64,000 nucleotides of DNA from Eubacteriales bacterium (GTDB lineage: Bacteria; Bacillota; Clostridia; Peptostreptococcales; Anaerovoracaceae): NCBI GenBank assembly GCA_029009055.1, contig JAQXJR010000033.1, forward strand, positions 21,500-85,499, in the 5' to 3' direction. The notes below the pieces were generated by a model that saw only the letters and a program-made list of their open reading frames with translations, did no database searches and had not been told where the DNA came from. This document shows, in pieces, positions 44,909 through 52,619 of the stretch. Positions within the stretch are counted from its first letter, which is position 1. The number at the start of each line of letters is the position of its first letter. The position numbers and the translations under genes are program-made.

Positions 44909-47900
44909 ATGAATATAAGTATTGCTAAGAGGACTAAACGCGTAGCGGCCATCCTTCTGACCGCCGCCATGATCTCAGGCCCGGCGACGCCCGCGTTCGC
45001 GGCAGGCCAGTACAAATATGACGCGGCTAAGACCAGTCAGAGCCAGGGGGAATCGACCGAACAGATATCTTATGTGCCTGATCAGCTTCTAGTCACATTC
45101 AGCGGTAAGACTTCTAATTCCGCTATAGAATCTACTGTAAATAAAGCTGACGCCGATGTGTCGGATATAACGAAGATGCCGGATGGTAAGAAGGCAGCCC
45201 TGATCACCACAGATAATGACATGTCGGAAACCGCGGATACACTTAACTCTAAGAAGAGCGTAGTTAAGGTCCAGCCGAATTATATTTATAAAATAAATTC
45301 CGATGAGACTAAAGATCCTTATATGGATCCTTCTAACGCTCCGGAATATCAATACCAGATTCCTATGGTGAAGGCGGAAGAAGCCTGGAACGAGCTGGAA
45401 TCTAAAGGTATAAAGAACAGGACTGTCGTAGCGGTCCTGGATACGGGAATAGATACAGGTCACGAGGATCTTAAGAGGAACGTGATCCTTAATAACGGCT
45501 TCTATCATAGCACCGCCCGCGGCGAGGAGAGTGAACTCAGCGGTGACAGCGGCGAACACGGAACTCATGTATCCGGCATCATTGGAGCTGAATATGGTAA
45601 CGGTAAGGGAGGAACCGGAGTGGCTTCAGGCCACGAGAACGAACTGGTCTCTATCCTTCCGGTCGGCATCAGTTCCGATGGTGAGACCATGACATCAGCG
45701 GCTATAATAGACGGCATAAACTACGCTGTAAATAATAAAGCCAGAGTCATAAACATGAGTTTCGGCAGCTCCGGAAAAGATGAAGCAGTGGCTGAAGTAG
45801 TGAAGAGCGCTTATGATAATGGAGTCGTGCTCGTGGGAGCATCCGGTAACAGCGCTTCCGACTCGTTCGATAACCCGAACAGCTATAAACAGGTCATTTC
45901 TGTCAATGCCTGCAACTCTAAGGGGGCAGCGGCATATTACTCCGATTATGGGACTTATAAGGACATAACAGCCCCGGGAACCCAGGTCTACAGCACGGTC
46001 CCGGGCAGTAAATATGAGGCCATGAGCGGGACATCCATGGCATCTCCTGTAGTAGCCGGCTGCGCTGCCTTAGTGCTAGACGCCGACCCAGATCTCACTC
46101 CTGCTCAGGTATATAACATACTGTGTTCCACGACAGGCTCAGATGAATTCACGGATGAAAAGGCTTATGGGATAGTTAACGCCGAAGAAGCCGTGAAGGC
46201 AGCTCTGAACGCGGATAAGGATACCGCTCCTGAATCTATAACTATGAAAGAAACTAAGCTTGAACTTACAGAAGGGGAGAGCTACCAGGGGCTGGAAGTG
46301 CTGGTAAGACCTTCTGAATGCCTCGCTGACATAAGCTGGAAGAGCAGCGATCCTGATGTGGTAAGCGTAGATAGCGATGGAGACCTGAAGGCTCTTAAAG
46401 CGGGGAAAGCAGTGATTACTGCTTCATGCGGCGATAAGTCCGTTTCCTGCGAAATCTCAGTAGCAGAGGGAACCAGGGCTGAATCCATAGAGATAAAAAC
46501 TCATAAGACTAATAATATCGTCGGTGTGGGAGATACTATAAATATGGACGCTCGCGCGCTCCCTGCCGACAGCACAGATAAGACACTCATATTCTCCAGC
46601 TCAGATAACGATATTCTGGAGTGCTCAAGCCTCATCACCGAGTCTGAAGACGGCCGCTTCGTGTGCGACTATATAGCGAGAAAACCTGGTAAGGTGTTGG
46701 TGACCGCTTCTACTCCTGATGGAAGAATAATGGCTTCCCAGGAAGTGACCGTGAAATATAAGCCATATAAAGTCAGCGTTATCAGCCCGAAATCCAAGAT
46801 AAAGACAAAGATAGGGAAGACGCTCACCATTAAGGCTAAGATCACCAATCCAAAAAATGGAACAGACGTAGATGATCCATCTCTTAAGTGGACTGTAAGC
46901 CGTCCTTCGCGGGCTCAGACTCTATCGAAATCATATGATCCGGAAAGCTGTGTCTATACTATAAAACTTAAATGTCTGAAAGCCGGGAAACTCACTGTTA
47001 AGGCAGAAGCCTGCAATGGGCTTTCTACCAGCAAAGTGATAACTATAAGCACTCCTAAAGCGAAAAAGAAAACAAGCACAAAGAGCAAATCTTCAAAGAA
47101 GAGCAGTAAGAAGTCCTCAAAAAAGACAGCGGCTAAATCGACTAAGACCACTAAGTCTCTGACCTATAGTCTGAATAGCTACCACGCTAGACTGATACGT
47201 AAGAAGCGGAAAATATCGCTTCTTATCAATAACGCGCGCGGGACATCTGGTTATTCAGTCAGAATGACTAAAGACCAGGCTGAAGCCGCCAGGCAGCAGT
47301 TATTAGAAATGATCGCGGAGGATTATTCTTTGCTAGACCCGGATGATTACGCGCCGGAGGTCTATAAAGAGATAAAGAAAGAGTATCTGGCAATTCAGGA
47401 ATCTATCAATGATATAAATGACCTCTATAGTCTCGCCCAGATTCTGGCATCAGAGAAGAATCCTGATACAGCCGCGTTCTTTAAGCACTATGATATGATG
47501 GAAGCTCTTATCGACCTTACGACATCGGAAACGGGGCAGAAGTTTAAAGCTTCATCTATCCGTAAATCATTTACTAAGCAGTACGATAAACTAGAAAAAG
47601 AGTTATCCGCCGGAGATTACAACACATACTATAAGGAGGAACTCCATAAAGCTCTGAAGAGCGCGAAATCTAAGATAAGTAAGGTTAAAGACGCGCGCAC
47701 TGCCTGTGTAGCTTATAACGAATTGGGTATACTGTCAGACCTGGGCGATATAATAGATACCATTTATTATGATGACAGCGATGATGACGGTGGCGAAGAA
47801 GCTGTGTCTCCAATAATAACAGACGGTATGCTCCATGAGCCTGATGAAATCGAAACGAACAGCCTGGACAGTTTGGTAGTAAACAACATAGAACTCAATA

Positions 47901-48400
47901 ATCTCAGGGACTATGAAACAAAGAAATTAAAGAAGTGCATCGACTTCCTGACGAAAAACGCTAAGAAAATGGGATATAAGGGAAATACTAAATCCCTGGC
48001 GAAAAAAATAAAGACGTCATCTGAGGAATATACGAAGAAATCAAAGAAATACAGTAGCGCTCAAGGCATAGTTTACGGCACGCAGAGAGAGATGATCCAC
48101 TTATTCGATCTCACAGGACTGAAGCTCGGCCGCGATTTTCATTCCTGCAATAAGGCTGATGTGACCAGACTCCAGAATAAGATCGATAAATACAATAAAT
48201 CGATAGACACCTCTAAATACACGAAAGAGAATAAGAAGAAGCTTAATAAACTCTATGATAAGGCGACGGCTCAGGCTCAGGATATCTTCTACTCATTCCA
48301 GGTCAGCGACGCTCCTTACGATAATTACGTGAAGGCTGTAAAGAAGATAAAGACCAAGTCTTCAAGCAAGGCTTCGAAGAAGTCGACTAAAAAGAAGTAG
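44909..48400 (+). CDS. Secreted subtilisin-family (S8) serine protease with Ig-like and Lys-rich C-terminal regions
   Basis: 1163-residue exported protease. Signal peptide 1-32 (ends FAAG); an inhibitor-like propeptide around 54-128; catalytic triad Asp178 (VLDTGIDTGHED), His217 (GEHGTHVSG), Ser375 (GTSMASP). From about residue 448 two or more Ig-like Big_2 domains (LTEGESYQGLEVLV..., SWKSSDPDVVSVDSDGDLKAL) follow, then a long Lys/Ser-rich segment (KKTSTKSKSSKKSSKKS...) and a largely helical acidic/basic C-terminal part with no LPxTG or surface-layer motif. Retention may rely on the Lys-rich repeat binding anionic wall polymers. Likely digests extracellular protein; the C-terminal half is unlike its family and is not assigned. 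Confidence 0.87.
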   Translation: MNISIAKRTKRVAAILLTAAMISGPATPAFAAGQYKYDAAKTSQSQGESTEQISYVPDQLLVTFSGKTSNSAIESTVNKADADVSDITKMPDGKKAALITTDNDMSETADTLNSKKSVVKVQPNYIYKINSDETKDPYMDPSNAPEYQYQIPMVKAEEAWNELESKGIKNRTVVAVLDTGIDTGHEDLKRNVILNNGFYHSTARGEESELSGDSGEHGTHVSGIIGAEYGNGKGGTGVASGHENELVSILPVGISSDGETMTSAAIIDGINYAVNNKARVINMSFGSSGKDEAVAEVVKSAYDNGVVLVGASGNSASDSFDNPNSYKQVISVNACNSKGAAAYYSDYGTYKDITAPGTQVYSTVPGSKYEAMSGTSMASPVVAGCAALVLDADPDLTPAQVYNILCSTTGSDEFTDEKAYGIVNAEEAVKAALNADKDTAPESITMKETKLELTEGESYQGLEVLVRPSECLADISWKSSDPDVVSVDSDGDLKALKAGKAVITASCGDKSVSCEISVAEGTRAESIEIKTHKTNNIVGVGDTINMDARALPADSTDKTLIFSSSDNDILECSSLITESEDGRFVCDYIARKPGKVLVTASTPDGRIMASQEVTVKYKPYKVSVISPKSKIKTKIGKTLTIKAKITNPKNGTDVDDPSLKWTVSRPSRAQTLSKSYDPESCVYTIKLKCLKAGKLTVKAEACNGLSTSKVITISTPKAKKKTSTKSKSSKKSSKKSSKKTAAKSTKTTKSLTYSLNSYHARLIRKKRKISLLINNARGTSGYSVRMTKDQAEAARQQLLEMIAEDYSLLDPDDYAPEVYKEIKKEYLAIQESINDINDLYSLAQILASEKNPDTAAFFKHYDMMEALIDLTTSETGQKFKASSIRKSFTKQYDKLEKELSAGDYNTYYKEELHKALKSAKSKISKVKDARTACVAYNELGILSDLGDIIDTIYYDDSDDDGGEEAVSPIITDGMLHEPDEIETNSLDSLVVNNIELNNLRDYETKKLKKCIDFLTKNAKKMGYKGNTKSLAKKIKTSSEEYTKKSKKYSSAQGIVYGTQREMIHLFDLTGLKLGRDFHSCNKADVTRLQNKIDKYNKSIDTSKYTKENKKKLNKLYDKATAQAQDIFYSFQVSDAPYDNYVKAVKKIKTKSSSKASKKSTKKK

Positions 48401-48436
48401 TTAGTATCGTTGCTCAAATAATGGAATTCTGCTCCG

Positions 48437-48470
48437 CTCGCGGATCCCGTAAGGGACCCGCGAGTTTTTC
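48437..48470 (+). terminator. Terminator after the subtilase gene
   Basis: CTCGCGG (48437-48443) pairs with CCGCGAG (48458-48464), loop side CCC/GGG, followed by five T. Confidence 0.85.
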
Positions 48471-48537
48471 TTTGCGATATAAGGGAAAAATCCCTGAAGT
48501 TATGCTATAATCTGATGTAGAAGGGGAGGACTTCATT

Positions 48538-48942
48538 ATGGCTGAGAACACAAGCGAGAAATGGGAATTCGTAGGTTTCGTGTGGCTGGACGAAGACGAT
48601 GGCGATGAATACTATGTCAGCTGTCCATGCACTCCTAAAGAGAGGAAAGCCTTAAAGAAGATCAGCAGGCAGTCTGAGAATTATATACTTCAGTCAGAAG
48701 GTAAATTCGATGAACAGATGATATCGGATAAGATGGACGATGTCGTGAACACGAACGATAATCTGGCTGAGTTCAGGGTCAGGGCATACATGGCAGCTCT
48801 TCAGGGCGCTAAGAAATATGTTTCAGAGATGAGGCACGACGATCCTTCTAAGATAAAAGTCGGGAAGAAAGATATGCTCGCCGGGCCTGATGATAGGGAA
48901 CTGAGAGTAGAAGTTCACTATTATAAGATGGATATCTTGTAA
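48538..48942 (+). CDS. Hypothetical 134-residue protein
   Basis: Not recognised. Mostly acidic, no signal peptide or membrane helix. Starts with ATG 48538 behind AAGGGGAGGA, a strong ribosome site, and has an upstream TATAAT at 48509-48514. Seen: FVWLDEDDGDEYYVSCPCTP near the N-terminus (two Cys, C-P-C), then a helical stretch KERKALKKISRQSENYILQSEGKFDEQMISDKMDDVVN. The C-terminus ends VEVHYYKMDIL. Real because of codon use, ribosome site and length; function unknown. Confidence 0.65.
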   Translation: MAENTSEKWEFVGFVWLDEDDGDEYYVSCPCTPKERKALKKISRQSENYILQSEGKFDEQMISDKMDDVVNTNDNLAEFRVRAYMAALQGAKKYVSEMRHDDPSKIKVGKKDMLAGPDDRELRVEVHYYKMDIL

Positions 48943-48957
48943 AATGTAAATAAATAC

Positions 48958-48986
48958 TTGCATTAATAACCGTTTTTCTGTATAAT
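48958..48986 (+). promoter_or_regulatory. Promoter P1 of the tRNA-Leu/yajC/secDF region
   Basis: TTGCAT (48958-48963), 17-bp spacer, TATAAT (48981-48986). About 160 bp upstream of the first tRNA-Leu; a second promoter lies closer. Confidence 0.65.
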
Positions 48987-49073
48987 TTTTTCTGTTGCAA
49001 ATAAATGCATCACGGCGTCGGTTTATTTATCGAGTGGCTCATTACAGGAGTTTGAAAGTTAATTAAAAAACTC

Positions 49074-49105
49074 TTGACATAACCCATCAATCGAGTTATT
49101 ATAAT
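49074..49105 (+). promoter_or_regulatory. Promoter P2 of tRNA-Leu(GAG)
   Basis: TTGACA (49074-49079), 17-bp spacer, TATTAT (49097-49102), with an overlapping TATAAT at 49100-49105. Start expected near 49110, 34 bases before the tRNA. Confidence 0.75.
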
Positions 49106-49143
49106 CGAGTCAGCTTCGAGAGATGAAGATGCTGCGAATATGT

Positions 49144-49226
49144 GCGGCTGTGGCGGAATTGGCAGACGCGTACGGTTGAGGGCCGTATGGGCAACCGTGC
49201 TGGTTCAAATCCAGTCAGCCGCACCA
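49144..49226 (+). tRNA. tRNA-Leu (anticodon GAG)
   Basis: Acceptor stem GCGGCTG (49144-49150) pairs with CAGCCGC (49216-49222); discriminator A49223 and encoded CCA 49224-49226. Anticodon arm TACGG-TTGAGGG-CCGTA with GAG at 49178-49180, long variable arm typical of leucine. T-loop GGTTCAAATCC. Decodes CUC and CUU. Matches the CUC specifier predicted in the leucine T-box of this window. Confidence 0.95.
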
Positions 49227-49233
49227 TTAAGAA

Positions 49234-49266
49234 AGCCCGTTGTTTATAACAACGGGCTTGTTTTTT
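49234..49266 (+). terminator. Strong terminator between the two tRNA-Leu genes
   Basis: AAGCCCGTTGTT pairs with AACAACGGGCTT around TAT (12 pairs), followed by GTTTTTT. Only 16 bp separate it from the second tRNA-Leu. Confidence 0.85.
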
Positions 49267-49282
49267 AACAATATGTCATCCA

Positions 49283-49366
49283 GCCGGCATGGCGGAACTG
49301 GCAGACGCGCAGGATTCAAAATCCTGTGGTGGCAACACCATATGGGTTCGATCCCCATTGCCGGCA
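49283..49366 (+). tRNA. tRNA-Leu (anticodon CAA)
   Basis: Acceptor GCCGGCA (49283-49289) with TGCCGGC (49359-49365), discriminator A49366; CCA is not encoded. Anticodon arm CAGGA-TTCAAAA-TCCTG, CAA at 49317-49319, long variable arm. Decodes UUG. yajC begins 34 bp downstream. Confidence 0.95.
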
Positions 49367-49400
49367 TTTTAATTTTTGTTATTATCGGAGGGTAAACATA

Positions 49401-49907
49401 ATGGAATACACTAACTTACTGGCAGCCGCTTCTACAGCTGCCAACCAGCAGTCTATGCTTCCATCCATAATCCTTATGGTCGCTTTCGTAGCGCTCATGT
49501 ACTTCATGCTGATCAGACCTCAGAGGAAGAAGGATAAGGAAACTAACGAGATGCGTTCCAGCCTTAAGCCTGGCGATCGTATCGTAACCATTGGAGGAAT
49601 CGTCGGAACTATCGTTAAGATAAAGGAAGATTCCGTTATCATCGCTGTAGGCGCTGACAGAACTAAATTCGAGATCCAGAAATGGGGCATCTCTTCAATA
49701 GTTAAGGGTAGAAAGCCTGCCGCTGCTACTAAAGAAGAGAAAACTACAGACGAGAGTAAGAAGAGAAAGCCTAAGCGTCTGAATAAGAAGGAAGACGAGC
49801 AGAAGGAAGAGGCTAAGCCGGCTGCTAAGAAGGAAGAAGCTCCTGCTAAGGAAGCCGAAGCTAAGGAAGAGCCTGCTGCTGAAGCTAAGTCCGAAGACGC
49901 TGAATAA
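49401..49907 (+). CDS. yajC: Preprotein translocase subunit YajC
   Basis: 168-residue single-span membrane protein of the Sec auxiliary complex. One N-terminal helix (SIILMVAFVALMYFMLI) is followed by RPQRKKDKE and the conserved domain NEMRSSLKPGDRIVTIGGIVGTIVKI; the C-terminal 60 residues are a Lys/Glu/Ala-rich tail beyond the usual 100-residue YajC. The frame opens at 49326 inside the tRNA, but ATG 49401 with CGGAGGG upstream is the start. A terminator separates it from secDF, so both may also be read from the tRNA promoters. Confidence 0.93.
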   Translation: MEYTNLLAAASTAANQQSMLPSIILMVAFVALMYFMLIRPQRKKDKETNEMRSSLKPGDRIVTIGGIVGTIVKIKEDSVIIAVGADRTKFEIQKWGISSIVKGRKPAAATKEEKTTDESKKRKPKRLNKKEDEQKEEAKPAAKKEEAPAKEAEAKEEPAAEAKSEDAE

Positions 49908-49932
49908 TAAATCGCCATACATTTATATCTAT

Positions 49933-49958
49933 ATCCGATAGAAATATCGGATTTTTTT
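49933..49958 (+). terminator. Terminator between yajC and secDF
   Basis: ATCCGATA (49933-49940), loop GAAA, TATCGGAT (49945-49952), then seven T. Confidence 0.85.
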
Positions 49959-50051
49959 ACGTTATGGCATTATTTTACCTAACATTTACTTCGTTTTTAT
50001 TAGTTATCGCTATATTTAATACATAAGTTATTATTTTTCAAGGGGAACAAG

Positions 50052-52523
50052 ATGAAAGCTAAGATTCAGAAAGTATTAAGTCTGGTAATAATAGCGGTTG
50101 TTTTGTTCGGCATGTTCGTATCCTATAAGGGCGTAGGCAGTGTAAAGAACCTTAAAGATTCCCTGAAATACGGACTAGATATCAACGGCGGAGTTTACGT
50201 CGTTATGGAAGCGGACACTTCCGGTATTAAAAAAGCCGATCTTAACAGCACTATGGAGCAGACGAAGCAGGTCCTGGAGCGCAGGGTAAACGCCATGGGT
50301 ATTTCCGAGGCTACTGTTAACGTCGAGAACGGAAACAGACTCAGAGTAGAGATGCCTGGCGTTGAAAACACTCAGACCGCCATCGAGCGTATCGGACAGA
50401 CAGCCAAGCTGAGATTCACGCTGGCTGACGGAACAGAAGTCCTGTCAGGAAGCGACATTAAGAACGCCGAAGCTGCTATGGATGATACGAACGGTGGATA
50501 TAAGATCGTAATGCAGTTCACGTCTCAGGGCAGGCAGAAATTCGCCACAGCTACTGAGAGAGCAGCGTCCGGTCAGGTGAACCCTACAGTATCGGAAAAC
50601 GGAACTCTGGTCGATAAGACCTCTATCGTCATTTGGCTTGACGACCAGATCCTTACAGCTCCTACCTGCGAGAGTAAGATAGACAGTGATTCCTGTGAGA
50701 TCACTTCCAGAGGAGGCGGATACGCTAAGGAAGACGCTTCCACACAGGCTGCTCTCATTAAGGGAGGATCACTTCCTGTAGCCCTTCATGAAGTCGAGGC
50801 TTCATCCACTACAGCTTCTATCGGAGCAGACGCTCTCGATAAGAGTATTAAAGCCGGCGCCATCGGACTCATCCTGGTATTCGTGCTCATGCTCCTGATG
50901 TATAACGTCCTGGGTCTGTTCGCTGATATAGCCCTCATGCTTTACATCATGTTGGTACTGTGGATCATGGTAGCCCTGAACGGAGTGCTCACACTCCCTG
51001 GTATCGCGGGTATCATCCTCGGTATCGGAATGGCCGTAGACGCGAACGTAGTCATATTCTCTAGAATCAAAGAGGAGATCGGTAAGGGACGCTCTATCAG
51101 AGTAGCCGTAGATGAAGGTACTAAGCACGCCTTAGTAACAGTCCTCGACTCACAGATAACGACACTCATCGCCACAGTCATACTGTATGAGCTGGGAGCG
51201 ACAGCAGTTAAGGGCTTTGCTCTTACACTGATGATCAGTATCATAGTCAGCATCTTCACAGCTGTAGTGATCACTCAGATATTCGTAGATGTATTAGCTG
51301 ACTCTAAATTCGCTTCCTATAAGATGTTTGGCTGCAAGGCTGACGGAACTCCTAAGAATATCGTCACTAAGGAACTCCACTTCATAGAGAAGAGAAAGAT
51401 ATTCTACATCATCAGCGGCGTAGTAATCGCGACAGGAATCATTTTCCTCGGCGTAAGAGGTTTCAATTACGGAATCGACTTCACCGGCGGTACCATGATC
51501 CAGATGAATATGGAGAAGAAGGTACCTATTAAGGATATCGAGAAATCCATAGATAAGTTCGATCTTAACGAGTCTATCGTATACACGGGCTCCGGTGAGA
51601 AACAGGTGATCATTAAGACCACTAAGGCTCTTAAGACTGACGAGAGAACTGAAGTAACTAACGCTATAGAGAAGGAATTCGGTCTTACAGATAAGAACGT
51701 CATAGCTTCCAACGAGTTCGGACCTACAGTAGGAGAGCAGCTTAAGGGTAACGCTCTTAAGTCCATTCTGCTGGCAGCTTTGGGCATGCTTATTTACATA
51801 ATCATAAGGTTCAGATCCTGGAAGTACGGTGTCGCGGCAGTAGCGGGACTCCTGCACGACGTGCTCGTCCTCATAGCCGTATACACTATATTCCACGTAG
51901 AGGTCAACAACCCATTCATAGCCGTCATACTGACCATAGTCGGATATTCTATAAACGATACTATCGTAATATTCGACAGGATCCGGGAGAACAGGAGACT
52001 CCTGAGAGGCCAGCCTCTTCCGGACATCCTGAATAAGAGCGTAAGCCAGACTCTCGACAGATCCATCATGACATCGCTCACGACTATTATAGCGATCATA
52101 CCTCTGCTGATCATGGTCTCCAGCTCACTGGCGTCATTCGTAATGCCGCTCATGGTCGGAGTAGTCAGCGGAACATATTCATCCATCTGCCTCTGCACGC
52201 CGCTCTATTACGAATTCAACCGTAAGGAAGAAGCGGAGAGGAAGAAGGAGATAGAGAAGTCCAGAGCCAGGATCGAAGCTAAGAGAGCAAAGAAGAAGGC
52301 TAAGGCTCCAGCTCAGGCAGCGCTCCCAGAAACATCTGACGCAGCTGTTGAAGAAGCTAAGTCTGCTGAAGCAAAGACAGTTGAAGAAACTACCGCGAAT
52401 AACGGTAGCGAATCGCCTCAGGCAGAGGATGCTCCGGCTCAGAAACAGCCGACGTCAACAAACAGAAAAAAGAGCGGTACTTCTAAGAAAGCCCGTAAAA
52501 AGAGCAAGAAGCGTAAGAAATAA
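50052..52523 (+). CDS. secDF: Protein translocase subunit SecDF (fused)
   Basis: 823-residue fusion of SecD and SecF, the proton-driven partner of SecYEG that helps pull proteins out of the membrane. SecD part 1-430: GLDINGGVYVVMEAD motif (residues about 41-55), compact periplasmic P1 domain and six-helix half with GIILGIGMAVDANVVIFSRIKEE (the Asp-containing helix 4 that carries the proton). SecF part: GFNYGIDFTGGTMIQM (from about 470) and a second six-helix half with VGYSINDTIVIFDRIREN. The C-terminus (about 735-823) is a Lys/Ala-rich cytoplasmic tail. Start ATG 50052 with AAGGGGA. Confidence 0.96.
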   Translation: MKAKIQKVLSLVIIAVVLFGMFVSYKGVGSVKNLKDSLKYGLDINGGVYVVMEADTSGIKKADLNSTMEQTKQVLERRVNAMGISEATVNVENGNRLRVEMPGVENTQTAIERIGQTAKLRFTLADGTEVLSGSDIKNAEAAMDDTNGGYKIVMQFTSQGRQKFATATERAASGQVNPTVSENGTLVDKTSIVIWLDDQILTAPTCESKIDSDSCEITSRGGGYAKEDASTQAALIKGGSLPVALHEVEASSTTASIGADALDKSIKAGAIGLILVFVLMLLMYNVLGLFADIALMLYIMLVLWIMVALNGVLTLPGIAGIILGIGMAVDANVVIFSRIKEEIGKGRSIRVAVDEGTKHALVTVLDSQITTLIATVILYELGATAVKGFALTLMISIIVSIFTAVVITQIFVDVLADSKFASYKMFGCKADGTPKNIVTKELHFIEKRKIFYIISGVVIATGIIFLGVRGFNYGIDFTGGTMIQMNMEKKVPIKDIEKSIDKFDLNESIVYTGSGEKQVIIKTTKALKTDERTEVTNAIEKEFGLTDKNVIASNEFGPTVGEQLKGNALKSILLAALGMLIYIIIRFRSWKYGVAAVAGLLHDVLVLIAVYTIFHVEVNNPFIAVILTIVGYSINDTIVIFDRIRENRRLLRGQPLPDILNKSVSQTLDRSIMTSLTTIIAIIPLLIMVSSSLASFVMPLMVGVVSGTYSSICLCTPLYYEFNRKEEAERKKEIEKSRARIEAKRAKKKAKAPAQAALPETSDAAVEEAKSAEAKTVEETTANNGSESPQAEDAPAQKQPTSTNRKKSGTSKKARKKSKKRKK

Positions 52524-52561
52524 ACGCAAACTAAATATTTGTTAATTATTTACAAGCCGTG

Positions 52562-52600
52562 CCGGTCGCTTTACAATAGGAAGCGACCGGTTATGTTTTA
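52562..52600 (+). terminator. Terminator after secDF
   Basis: CCGGTCGCTT (52562-52571) pairs perfectly with AAGCGACCGG (52581-52590), then a T-rich tail. Ends the yajC-secDF block before the stringent-response gene. Confidence 0.82.
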
Positions 52601-52619
52601 TTATTATTGAATTTTTAAG

